Assembly (NCBI GenBank): GCA_910583965.1
Contig: CAJUAE010000054.1
Span: 1-21,190 of the forward strand
Length of the DNA stretch: 21,190 bases
Direction of reading: 5' to 3'
DNA from: an uncultured Lachnospiraceae bacterium
GTDB taxonomy: Bacteria > Bacillota > Clostridia > Lachnospirales > Lachnospiraceae
Shown here: positions 1-6,653 of the stretch, one piece after another
Layout: every line of letters starts with the position of its first letter
Numbering within the stretch: position 1 is the first letter of the stretch
Position numbers and translations under genes: made by a program
The notes under the pieces: model-generated
The model's input: the letters and a program-made list of their open reading frames with translations, nothing else
The model's database searches: none
What the model was told of the DNA's origin: nothing

Positions 1-30
1 TTACTGCGGATAACAGGACTTGAACCTGTT
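1..30 (-). other. 3' end of a tRNA gene without its body; probable prophage attachment-site copy
   Basis: Read on the minus strand, these bases form a complete T arm (stem ACAGG/CCTGT at 29-25 and 17-13, loop TTCAAGT) followed by the 3' acceptor strand TATCCGC (12-6), discriminator A at 5, then GTAA. The expected 5' acceptor strand GCGGATA, D arm and anticodon arm are absent upstream (positions above 30), so this is a tRNA fragment. Tyrosine integrases commonly use the T-arm end of tRNA genes as attB and leave such a duplicated 3' end at the far prophage border. The intact tRNA should then lie beyond the right edge of the window, in the same orientation. The amino-acid identity cannot be read from this part. 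Confidence 0.7.
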
Positions 31-76
31 AATAAAATCCTCTTATTTCTTATAATTACTGTATTCTTTTAATATC

Positions 77-100
77 ATGACAAATTTTATGACAAATTTT
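77..100. repeat. Two perfect tandem 12-bp repeats next to the attachment-site core
   Basis: ATGACAAATTTT occurs twice back to back (77-88 and 89-100), about 50 bp inside the prophage from the tRNA fragment. Short direct repeats flanking an att core are typical arm-type binding sites of lambda-like integrases, so that is the likely role. It is an inference from position only. No gene is visible between 31 and 129. Confidence 0.45.
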
Positions 101-129
101 TCTTCATGAATTGATATCTTATGTTATAC

Positions 130-207
130 CTAATATATAATCTTATTTTTTATATTTTCCTCAAGCCACTGTTCAAAACCACCTTCTGGATTCCATTCAG
201 AATATTT
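130..207 (-). other. 25-codon open stretch in frame behind the endolysin stop
   Basis: After the endolysin TAA (208-210), the same frame stays open for 25 codons to a TAG at 130-132. It reads KYSEWNPEGGFEQWLEE and then a basic tail. It has no start codon or ribosome binding site of its own. It could be a remnant of another gene's 3' end brought in by recombination, a read-through tail, or chance. An open run of this length is not rare, so it is recorded only as a possibility. Confidence 0.15.
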
Positions 208-1128
208 TTAAATTAATTTAACTAACACGCCCTTAAAAGTGTTTCGAGTAATATTCCCTACAATCCCGTCTACTCCTATTCCCAGCCTCGCCTGCGCCAC
301 CTTTATTGCAGATTCAGAATGTGAACCAATAACACCATCAATTCCAGCTTTGTCCAGTAAACCAAACCGCCACAGGCACCACTGCACCCATTTTGCACCT
401 TCTCCTCTTGTTCCTCTCCTTATATTAGTTGTCGGTTCTAAATACGGATTGATATCTATACTAACTGCTTCGTTTTTATTGTTAGCGTTTTTATCTGATA
501 TCTCAAAATAAGCATAATCAAGGTCAATGAATTGTGAACTGACTCCATAATTGCTGCCAGTACCTTTGTCACTGTATTGCCAGATATAAGGATACCTATT
601 CTTGCCTTTATATGCTACTGTACCCATAGTTTTATTATATCTTGCATACCACAATGGATATTGAGAAATTAGCTCTGCTTTAAACTTATTTTGTATATAA
701 TCTTGATTTGCATATATGCCTATCTCATACCCATATTCAGAAAGTATCTGACAAAACTCATTTACCATATTTGACCTTTGCTGTTTTGTCAAATTTCCTG
801 CCCTTTTATCACTGGCATATTCCCAGTCTGCCCATGCTCCACAAGTGATTTTATCTTTATATGTTTCGATTACTTGATGAAACTTATGTGCATTTTTTAT
901 GATATCTGTTTTATCTTTTGCATAAATAAACCAATACACCCCTACTGAAATTCCTGCCCCGAGTGCATTATTTATGTAGGTATCAAACATCTTGTCCTGT
1001 GTTTCCCCATATCCAGCACGAATGATCACAAACACAATTCCTTCCTGTTTCATCTTAACAAAGTCAACAATTCCTTGCCATTTGCTTATATCAGTCCCTT
1101 TTGTAACTATATCTTTATTTATTTTCAT
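208..1128 (-). CDS. Endolysin: GH25 muramidase with C-terminal peptidoglycan-binding domain
   Basis: This 306-residue lysozyme would cut the beta-1,4 bond between N-acetylmuramic acid and N-acetylglucosamine at the end of infection. Residues 11-215 are a GH25 domain: the N-terminal DISKWQG motif (D13) and ADWEY (D101, E103) match the acidic active-site residues of the family. Residues about 232-302 form a PG_binding_1-like domain with two DG(V/I)xG motifs, expected to anchor the enzyme to the wall. There is no signal peptide, consistent with release through the holin encoded just upstream. The ATG lies inside the end of the holin gene (14-base overlap), the usual lysis-cassette arrangement. 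An open stretch of 25 codons follows the TAA in the same frame. The family call is firm; the substrate preference of the binding domain is not known. Confidence 0.95.
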   Translation of the reverse strand: MKINKDIVTKGTDISKWQGIVDFVKMKQEGIVFVIIRAGYGETQDKMFDTYINNALGAGISVGVYWFIYAKDKTDIIKNAHKFHQVIETYKDKITCGAWADWEYASDKRAGNLTKQQRSNMVNEFCQILSEYGYEIGIYANQDYIQNKFKAELISQYPLWYARYNKTMGTVAYKGKNRYPYIWQYSDKGTGSNYGVSSQFIDLDYAYFEISDKNANNKNEAVSIDINPYLEPTTNIRRGTRGEGAKWVQWCLWRFGLLDKAGIDGVIGSHSESAIKVAQARLGIGVDGIVGNITRNTFKGVLVKLI

Positions 1129-1591
1129 GGACTTTTTCCTCTGAAATCAATTCATCGCTGTCTGGAAGCTCATTCGTATATTTCTGTAAAATATTCCTCA
1201 CTTTCAGCCATACAGACTTGACTGGTAATCCACACAAAACCATATTTTTTAGAATACTTACAATCTCATAAATTAGATATAGTACACAGAAAAACTCAGC
1301 AATACCTATAACACCAATACCCAAATTAGCAGATATCCACTCCTTTACCCCAATTGGAAGAAATCCAATCAGATTGATATGTATAAGCGCATCAACAACA
1401 CCTAATAAGACTATTGATACTACCATGGATATCTTTCGGATTGCTCCGTCAATTCCAAAGCAGCTATTGAATCCATGTTCTTTTACAGCCCGAATAATAC
1501 CAAATATTGTATCCATCACGATAGCTATTATGACAAGCTGGATCATCATATTATTAGCTAATGTATATATTATTCTTTCCACAATCCCCAT
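1115..1591 (-). CDS. Phage holin, toxin-secretion/phage-lysis family (TIGR01593-like)
   Basis: This 158-residue membrane protein should form the lesions through which the GH25 endolysin leaves the cytoplasm. Three hydrophobic segments are visible, at about residues 15-34, 53-72 and 90-114. A conserved-looking loop with a cysteine, FNSCFGIDGAIRKIS, lies between the first two. A charged C-terminal tail (KVRNILQKYTNELPDSDELISEEK) follows the third. Length and layout fit the phage_holin_4_1/TIGR01593 family of Firmicutes. The gene overlaps the endolysin start by 14 bases, which suggests coupled translation. A GGAGAGG sequence precedes the ATG on the minus strand. Confidence 0.88.
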   Translation of the reverse strand: MGIVERIIYTLANNMMIQLVIIAIVMDTIFGIIRAVKEHGFNSCFGIDGAIRKISMVVSIVLLGVVDALIHINLIGFLPIGVKEWISANLGIGVIGIAEFFCVLYLIYEIVSILKNMVLCGLPVKSVWLKVRNILQKYTNELPDSDELISEEKVHENK

Positions 1592-1603
1592 TGTTCCTCT
1601 CCT

Positions 1604-1744
1604 TTATAATTCTTTTTTAATCTCCTCAATATCCTCTTTGGTCAGTTTTGGATAGCTTTCAATAATATCCTCCAACGTCTCGCCTGCTGCCAGACGTTTG
1701 CTGATCGCACGCAGCATGATATTTTTAACAGCATTACTCATCAT
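1604..1744 (-). CDS. Small phage protein, 46 residues, upstream of the holin
   Basis: This short gene starts at ATG 1742-1744, overlapping the TGA of the preceding gene (ATGA junction), with a second ATG directly after it. It ends at TAA 1604-1606. The product begins MMSNAVKNIMLRAISKRLA and continues GETLEDIIESYPKLTKEDI. The second half resembles the C-terminal helix-turn-helix-like motif of DUF433 antitoxin-type proteins (G-x-S/T-x-E-E-I-L-x-x-Y-P-x-L-T-x-x-D-I). Small proteins of this kind often sit between the baseplate/fibre genes and the holin in Clostridia phages; their role is unknown. The tight coupling at both ends and the coherent charged-helical composition support a real gene. Confidence 0.72.
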   Translation of the reverse strand: MMSNAVKNIMLRAISKRLAAGETLEDIIESYPKLTKEDIEEIKKEL

Positions 1745-2082
1745 TCCTCACACCCTCCATATAACAGCTCTGCTATGGCCTCATCCTGCTCTGCCTGAGA
1801 TGTCTGAAGCTCCTTAATCTGCACCTGCTCCTGAGCTAAGATGCTCATCGATACTGAAACATTCCCATCTGCATCCTTTGTCACTGACTTATAGACTACA
1901 TTGGGGTATTCTCCATATACATTGTTCTGATCATCGCTGACTGTCAAGGACTCTACACTTTTAAATACTGTTTCCACTTCATCTGCTGTCAGGTCAGACA
2001 GGGTAAACGATATTGTGTTGAGTCCTGTGATTACATTTGTAGCAGTATATTTTTTACTGCAGACTGTGATTATTTCATTCAT
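1741..2082 (-). CDS. Hypothetical phage tail-tip accessory protein, 113 residues
   Basis: I do not recognise a named family. The first 75 residues look like a small beta-rich domain (ITVCSKKYTATNV, ISFTLSDLTADEVETVF, then strands around NVVYKSVTKD). The last 35 are a charged helix rich in Q and E (QVQIKELQTSQAEQDEAIAE) that could form a coiled coil. It begins with a good Shine-Dalgarno sequence (AAAGGAATTG) at about 2086-2095. That site lies just outside the left boundary of the invertible fibre segment, so either orientation of the segment leaves this gene intact. By position it is probably a virion or tail-fibre accessory protein. Confidence 0.7.
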   Translation of the reverse strand: MNEIITVCSKKYTATNVITGLNTISFTLSDLTADEVETVFKSVESLTVSDDQNNVYGEYPNVVYKSVTKDADGNVSVSMSILAQEQVQIKELQTSQAEQDEAIAELLYGGCEE

Positions 2083-2137
2083 TTTTCAATTCCTTTCTTT
2101 TGGTTTAAAATATTTATGGGTTACAGGTTTGTCCATC

Positions 2138-2150
2138 AAATAGCAATTTA
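2138..2150 (+). repeat. Left inverted repeat of the fibre switch
   Basis: AAATAGCAATTTA, identical to the minus-strand copy at 2690-2702. The core is itself a near-palindrome (AAAT, four bases, ATTT), as expected for a recombinase binding two half-sites. The flanking 20 bases match only partially, so the exact recombination site is probably 13 bp plus weak flanks. Confidence 0.75.
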
Positions 2151-2414
2151 GCGAATATAAATGCTACTGGGTTAACAAAAATTGGAGCTGTACCTTGGAA
2201 AGACATTATTATTACAAACAGTGGTTGGAATGCTGTTGTTTTCTTTTCTAATTGGACAGGAGAAAAATGCTTTCCAGAAAATTATGGAAGTGGCATAATA
2301 TTGCCCTGTGTAGATGTAACTCAAAAAAGAATACTATATATTGGTAGAAGCGGAAAACTTTATACTGGTTTTTGCTTTGTTTCAGATAAAGACAATATTA
2401 CTTGGTATAGCTAA
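2139..2414 (+). CDS. Silent alternative C-terminal cassette of the tail fibre (opposite strand)
   Basis: This is the only convincing coding stretch on the plus strand. From the inverted repeat it is open for 91 codons to TAA at 2412-2414. It begins NSNLANINATGLTKIGAV, continues through SGWNAVVFFSNWTGEKC and IILPCVDVTQKRILYIG, and ends DNITWYS. It has no start codon or ribosome binding site, as expected for a cassette expressed only after inversion. Fused to fibre residues 1-147 it would give a protein of about 238 residues. The strand-rich pattern (IIITNSG, AVVFFSN, LYIGRSG, FCFVSD) and the aromatic end resemble other receptor-binding tips. Apart from N-S-N-L it shares no obvious sequence with the tip now in use. 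A decayed inversion relic is the main alternative, but the frame is clean. Confidence 0.75.
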   Translation, partial: NSNLANINATGLTKIGAVPWKDIIITNSGWNAVVFFSNWTGEKCFPENYGSGIILPCVDVTQKRILYIGRSGKLYTGFCFVSDKDNITWYS

Positions 2415-3142
2415 TTCGTAATGTTATTTGTCGATATCATTTTCCAATCATGAAGCCATCTATTAGCATAGAATCCTCTCATAATTATGTTGTAACTACC
2501 ATAATTCCAATACGCAACTAATACCCTTTGTCCAATAGTATCTCTAAAAAATTGCAAATAGCCTTCTGTTTCAGAAAAAATAGCAGGCAGATCAGTTGGA
2601 ATATTGGGTCTTATGCAAAAACATCCCCTTATTTTAGGATTTTTTTGATAATATTCTAATATAGTTCCACCTGGAAAATTATTAAAAGATAAATTGCTAT
2701 TTTGTTGGCTAATCAGATTCGCCAGTGTCCCTTCAATTGATGCATTTTTTTCTGTAGCTGCAAGGGCTAGTCCGGTGCTATCCGTTACCGCCGCTGAATT
2801 GGTCACTTTAACGTGACCTAACTGTGTATTTGTCGCTTTTACTACTTTGTGTAAGATATAATCTTTAACTGCTTTTGCTATCTTCCCAAATGTTATCTGA
2901 TATTGCTCGCCACTTTTTAATTCTTCGAGATTTTGTGCTATGGTAAAAGTTGGCGTTATCTCAACATTTTCAATTAATATGCACCAATATTCCCCATCTT
3001 CGGTTGGTAGATTTCCTACGGTCGTTTTTTTTGCTACATATGCATTACCATTATAGGTTACACAATCAAGAATTTCATATGTAGTTAAAGAATCATACCT
3101 TCCTTTCGGTTTAAGCAATACTTTGCCTGCATCATTCATCAT
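2411..3142 (-). CDS. Tail fibre / receptor-binding protein with exchangeable C-terminal tip
   Basis: I start this at ATG 3140-3142 (or the next ATG at 3137-3139), because GGAGGT lies just upstream at 3151-3146 and the ATG overlaps the stop of the preceding gene. The product is 243 residues. Residues about 8-60 (KGRYDSLTTYEILDCVTYNG, later GEYWCIL) are a small carbohydrate-binding-like module common at the N-terminus of Firmicutes baseplate fibres. A linker (FTIAQNLEELKSGEQ, FGKIAKAV) and a stem (LGHVKVTNSA, ASIEGTLANLI) follow. From N148 the tip begins (FPGGTILEYYQK ... YANRWLHDWKMIS), and its W-x-x-W-K end resembles pyocin-knob tail-fibre domains. The tip would bind the host surface. The junction at N-S-N-L coincides with an inverted repeat, so this tip is probably one of two alternatives. 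Confidence 0.85.
   Translation of the reverse strand: MMNDAGKVLLKPKGRYDSLTTYEILDCVTYNGNAYVAKKTTVGNLPTEDGEYWCILIENVEITPTFTIAQNLEELKSGEQYQITFGKIAKAVKDYILHKVVKATNTQLGHVKVTNSAAVTDSTGLALAATEKNASIEGTLANLISQQNSNLSFNNFPGGTILEYYQKNPKIRGCFCIRPNIPTDLPAIFSETEGYLQFFRDTIGQRVLVAYWNYGSYNIIMRGFYANRWLHDWKMISTNNITN
2690..2702 (-). repeat. Right inverted repeat of the fibre switch, inside the fibre gene
   Basis: Same 13 bases as at 2138-2150 in inverted orientation, encoding the end of Q plus N-S-N-L at fibre codons 147-151. It marks the boundary between the constant stem (residues 1-147) and the exchangeable tip. Confidence 0.75.
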
Positions 3143-3681
3143 GTTACCTCCCATTTTAAATGTCCTGTAACAGGGTCTATTATCCAATTAAAACGTCCAC
3201 CTTCATATAATAAATGTCCTGTATTAAAATCAATAACCATTCTAGGTGTATTCATCTCCACCGCTTCATTTATTTTATTAACAGTTTGCGTGAGGGTATT
3301 GGCTGCTTGGTCTGCATAGCTTTTCGCTCGTTCAGAGAATGTATTGCTCATCTCTGCTTTTTCCTGGGCTGCATTAACTGCATTTTTTGCTTCACCAAGG
3401 TCTCTATTCACTTCAGTTGCATTTATTTCTGTCTCATTAGCAGCCCTTTCTGCTCTTCTCATGTTTGCTTCTGCCACTTCTTGCGCCTTCTGGCACTCTC
3501 TTTTACAATTCTCTGTCCTTAATGCATTATTTGCTGTTTCATTTGCCTTTTGTGTAACATATGCATTATAATCAATTACCTCTTCATTGATTGTATTGAT
3601 ACTATCATGAATAGCATCTCTGACATCTTCCCCATACATGGCTTTTAAAATGTTACTTAAGAACCCAGAAATATTAGCCAT
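3139..3681 (-). CDS. Baseplate / fibre-stem protein with long coiled coil
   Basis: This protein has 180 residues. The N-terminus, FLSNILKAMYGEDVRDAIHDS, is the conserved start of many Firmicutes baseplate (BppU-like) and fibre proteins, and probably docks onto the Tal/Dit tail tip. Residues about 40-140 are a nearly uninterrupted helix rich in A, E, K, N and R, consistent with a trimeric coiled-coil stem. The C-terminus has two similar short strand motifs (DFNTGHLLYEGGRF and DPVTGHLKWEVT), each built around TGHL, which may cap the coil or hold the next fibre. Its TGA overlaps the ATG of the fibre gene (ATGA), so the two are probably translated together as parts of one adsorption organelle. 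Confidence 0.8.
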   Translation of the reverse strand: MANISGFLSNILKAMYGEDVRDAIHDSINTINEEVIDYNAYVTQKANETANNALRTENCKRECQKAQEVAEANMRRAERAANETEINATEVNRDLGEAKNAVNAAQEKAEMSNTFSERAKSYADQAANTLTQTVNKINEAVEMNTPRMVIDFNTGHLLYEGGRFNWIIDPVTGHLKWEVT

Positions 3682-3685
3682 ACTG

Positions 3686-3856
3686 TCATCCTTTCTGTAT
3701 TTCTACTGTCATAGGCTTTAACTCTGATATCTCTACCGCGGTCAAACGATGTTTGGTAGCAATATCGATAATTTCATATCCCTCATCTGCGTATCTTTTT
3801 GCATCTTCTGGATTCACATAAAATTGTGCTTCCTCATTTTTTGCTAGAAACAACAT
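3686..3856 (-). CDS. Hypothetical small phage protein, 56 residues
   Basis: I start it at the ATG of MLFLAKNEEAQFYVNPEDAK, because AAAGGAAAG lies at a good distance upstream. Longer starts would overlap the Tal gene. The body contains PEDAKRYADEGYEIIDIATK, a helix-turn pattern seen in short phage proteins next to baseplate genes, and it ends in strands (LKPMTVEIQKG). No family is recognised. It sits between the tail hub gene and the fibre-stem gene in the same transcript, so a minor baseplate part or a chaperone is possible. Confidence 0.6.
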   Translation of the reverse strand: MLFLAKNEEAQFYVNPEDAKRYADEGYEIIDIATKHRLTAVEISELKPMTVEIQKG

Positions 3857-3870
3857 GTTTTCTTTCCTTT

Positions 3871-5910
3871 CTATCCTGTAACACAAAGACCATTAATAAA
3901 TCTCAACGTTTTTGTTGTATAAGAATCTCCTGCCACTCCTGTTAATACAGTTACATCTGTACTTGTACATTTAGTCACATCTGCATCACTTGAAGGATTT
4001 TCCGCCACAAAAAGCATGGGTGTTTTTATACTCATTAATTGCTCTGCCCTTAATCTCATAGCTCTTCGTATATTTCCCTCACTAAGCCTTGTACTTCCTG
4101 CAAAGTCAAGTGAACCAACTTTTGTTTTTTGATAATATCCTAAAACCTCACCATTAACCAGCTTAATTGTACAACCATCTTTTTCCGATATTATAGTCAC
4201 TCCCTGCAACGTTCCTGATGTAATCTTATCTGCACTCAACTCTCCTAGAATATTTGCTGTCTTTACCTGCAAATTCTCTGCTACAACATTTGTTGTCTTA
4301 ATTGTATCTTTGGCAATTTCTGTTACCTGAGTTTTCGTTGGAATATCATCTGTTCCAGAAATATTTTCCCATGATATAGTGACAGAAGGCGCAAGTGTTA
4401 TTCCTCGTTTATCCAACGTTATTAATACATTTCCGTTTTCATCACATACCTGTCCCACTCCTGCAACATTTTCTTCCCCACCAAGTTTTAATGTGCCTCC
4501 TTTGATTCGATCTGCGCGCATTGTTCCTACAGTAATAAAATCCGCCACAATAGCGCCGTCCATTGTTATTGCAAGGCCATATTCGCCATCATAACCAGTA
4601 CTAGAATAGCCAAAACCATTCAGATTCCACCGCCATACTTTTCTTGCCTCATTAATGTCTTTTGAATCCATTATAAGCAATTCACATGGATTACCTTCAT
4701 CGTCCATTTTCAGAACTATATATCCGTTAGTTGCTATCTTTATCAGTTTTGATGCATTATCCTTTGCAGCTTGAAGCATATCACTTTTATGTGGTATTTT
4801 CTGTGTTATGTTCTTTTCTGTAACTGCTTGCTGTCGTGTGTATGATTTTTGTGTTGTATTGCTCAAAACAATTGTGTTCCGTGAAAAATCAGACAGACAG
4901 GTTGTTTTTTCTTGTACTGGAAACCATGCATCCATTCCATAAGGTTCCGCCCTCGCGTGAATATAATCCCCTAATTCAAAAGATTGTATATCTTTATCAA
5001 GCAATGATAAGTCAACTGCATTTAAACTAAGTGTCATATTTGCAAACTGTTTGTCTGTCAACCATTCCTGTGCCTTCTTAATTAGATTTTCTGGAAGTGT
5101 CACATCCTGAAAATCTACTACCTTTTTAATCCAACCAAACCTTTTTACTGCTGCATCATTATAAATATAGTCCTTCCCACCATTAACAGACTCGATTGTT
5201 AAATATACTGTAAGACCTTCTATGGGGCTTTCATCCAACTGGTGTCCTCTGGGTAACACTGCTGTTGCAATTTCATCTGTAGTTGTACTTTCTGTATAGT
5301 CCAGTAGATTCTCTCCAAATTCAATTGCCTGTCCACAGTTTTTGCCATAGTCTTTTAACGTAACCACATCTAATATATTTCTACTGCCAATGCGCCTTAC
5401 CCTCAGATATCCCTCAAGTCCATCACATATCTTTTCCCTTAATGCAGTCAAAGTATCTTCATAATTGGTATATCTGTATAAACTATCATTTGGATCGTGA
5501 ACAGTAACAACACCAACTTCAAAACGCTTTCTCTCCTCCACCTGTGCATTGTGATTCTCAATAAGTTCTGTAATAAAATTATATGGTGTAATATTCTGAA
5601 ATTTCTTTTGAGGTTGTATAGAATCAGCCAGAAAAGACAATATTCCAACTGCATACACTCGTTTTTCCTGTCTAAAATTAACAGATGTTTCCTTCACTAC
5701 ACCATAAAATATTTCTTTATTATCTTTTAGCACCTGTATCATAGAAACACACTCAAATATTTGATTATACAGCGGATTGCCTGGTGGAACCTTAAACTCT
5801 ATGTACCCTGAATCATTCAAAGCCTCTGTTAAAGTTGGTGATAGAATGACACACTCCCTATCTCCTGGGTACCAAAGCGTTTTTCCATCCATCAATATTT
5901 CATACATCAC
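3871..5910 (-). CDS. Tail-tip hub protein, Tal-like (prophage endopeptidase tail / minor structural protein)
   Basis: This 679-residue protein should close the tail tip distal to Dit and form the channel reached first on DNA release. Residues 1-380 fit the Prophage_tail/TIGR01665 hub family: MYEILMDGKTLWYPGDRE at the start, then YFNITPY-like and TNYEDTLTALREKICDGLEG, then SLLDKDIQSFELGDYIHARA, the usual four-domain ring fold. Residues about 380-560 are a helical linker (AAKDNASKLIKIATNGYIV). Residues about 560-679 repeat short strand motifs (LGELSADKITSGTLQGVTI, KLVNGEVLGYYQK) like the start of a fibre. The ATG overlaps the end of Dit by four bases. A catalytic lytic domain is not evident in the C-terminal part, so I call it structural. 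Confidence 0.88.
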   Translation of the reverse strand: MMYEILMDGKTLWYPGDRECVILSPTLTEALNDSGYIEFKVPPGNPLYNQIFECVSMIQVLKDNKEIFYGVVKETSVNFRQEKRVYAVGILSFLADSIQPQKKFQNITPYNFITELIENHNAQVEERKRFEVGVVTVHDPNDSLYRYTNYEDTLTALREKICDGLEGYLRVRRIGSRNILDVVTLKDYGKNCGQAIEFGENLLDYTESTTTDEIATAVLPRGHQLDESPIEGLTVYLTIESVNGGKDYIYNDAAVKRFGWIKKVVDFQDVTLPENLIKKAQEWLTDKQFANMTLSLNAVDLSLLDKDIQSFELGDYIHARAEPYGMDAWFPVQEKTTCLSDFSRNTIVLSNTTQKSYTRQQAVTEKNITQKIPHKSDMLQAAKDNASKLIKIATNGYIVLKMDDEGNPCELLIMDSKDINEARKVWRWNLNGFGYSSTGYDGEYGLAITMDGAIVADFITVGTMRADRIKGGTLKLGGEENVAGVGQVCDENGNVLITLDKRGITLAPSVTISWENISGTDDIPTKTQVTEIAKDTIKTTNVVAENLQVKTANILGELSADKITSGTLQGVTIISEKDGCTIKLVNGEVLGYYQKTKVGSLDFAGSTRLSEGNIRRAMRLRAEQLMSIKTPMLFVAENPSSDADVTKCTSTDVTVLTGVAGDSYTTKTLRFINGLCVTG

Positions 5911-6653
5911 AAACTCCCTCCCCTATAGTCAATTACAACTGTTCCCTTGCCTTGAAACACAAGCGTTACATCATCTGCCCCGCATACCTTTAACTTTGGA
6001 AAACGATTACGTCCATTAATCAGTGAAAATCTGTTTTGACCATCTGATACAGTAAACTCAATTGATGCAATATTTGACACAATAAATACTGGTACAGTAA
6101 GCATTGTTCCTTTGGGAATCACTTGGCTGTATTGCCCATTTACAGCCAAGGTTCCAATTGTGCGTATCACACCATGCTCAAAACTAAACGAATCCCACAA
6201 CCATTTTTCTGCTGATGACTGTAAGTCATATTTATAAGGTTCTGCTTTAGGTATATTCAATTGCAGTGTTCCCAACTCTCTTACGCGGTCAAATCCTTCA
6301 ATATACACCCTGCCTATCCAATAATGGTCAATATCATTGTCAAAAATAATTTTGCACTCACGCCCATGTACTTTATTTCTTAAATCAGAAATAATATGAT
6401 CCCATTCCATACGAGGTTTTAGACTACCAAGCATCACACTTATCGCCCTTGATTTGTATACTGGTTCACCAGTTAATGCTTCTGACATATCAAGAAAAGC
6501 ATTTGTTCCAGGAACATCTATATAATATGTTTCCTGTTCTGGCTCACCAATATAGTTATTGTTCCCTACTGCCATTCCCCAATCCTTTAGAGTATGGAAA
6601 ACAACACCTGTCGCTATAACTTCTATTTTCAATCCGTTTGATAGTACATTCAT
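5907..6653 (-). CDS. Distal tail protein (Dit)
   Basis: This 248-residue Dit-like protein would form the hexameric hub linking the tail tube to the Tal protein and the fibres. The N-terminal half carries the typical features of the siphovirus tail-component family: a first-strand region GLKIEVIATGVVFHTLKDWG, then NAFLDMSEALTGEPVYKSR and the family pattern of short insert plus KIIFDNDIDHYWIGRVYIEG. A galectin-like C-terminal half follows (LTVPVFIVSNIASIEFTVSD, TLVFQGKGTVVIDYRGG). The ATG overlaps the stop of the tape-measure gene (TAATG), and the TMP-Dit-Tal gene order is diagnostic for this tail type. Confidence 0.9.
   Translation of the reverse strand: MNVLSNGLKIEVIATGVVFHTLKDWGMAVGNNNYIGEPEQETYYIDVPGTNAFLDMSEALTGEPVYKSRAISVMLGSLKPRMEWDHIISDLRNKVHGRECKIIFDNDIDHYWIGRVYIEGFDRVRELGTLQLNIPKAEPYKYDLQSSAEKWLWDSFSFEHGVIRTIGTLAVNGQYSQVIPKGTMLTVPVFIVSNIASIEFTVSDGQNRFSLINGRNRFPKLKVCGADDVTLVFQGKGTVVIDYRGGSL

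Larger units (their letters stand above)
2138..2702. other. Candidate invertible DNA segment carrying two alternative tail-fibre C-termini
   Basis: The segment is bounded by a perfect 13-bp inverted repeat, AAATAGCAATTTA, on the plus strand at 2138-2150 and on the minus strand at 2702-2690. Each copy begins a C-terminal cassette: 96 codons on the minus strand (in use, fused to the fibre gene) and 91 codons on the plus strand (silent, no start codon). In both, the repeat is read in the same register as AAT AGC AAT TTA (N-S-N-L), so inversion would create a seamless fusion. The two cassettes point at each other and their stop codons overlap at 2411-2414. This is the organisation of phage tail-fibre switches such as the Mu G segment. 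The recombinase is unknown. Inversion itself is inferred. Confidence 0.8.

Noticed and set aside
1..80. Complete tRNA gene at the left edge
   Set aside because: Only the T arm and 3' acceptor strand are present. No partner for TATCCGC and no anticodon arm lies upstream.
2138..2702. Diversity-generating retroelement as the explanation of the fibre variants
   Set aside because: There is no template repeat or reverse transcriptase in the window, and the two tips are different sequences, not adenine-mutated copies.
3143..3187. Longer N-terminus of the fibre protein (start at 3187)
   Set aside because: The extra 15 residues are read in another frame of the preceding stem gene. GGAGGT directly ahead of the ATG pair at 3137-3142 marks the start.
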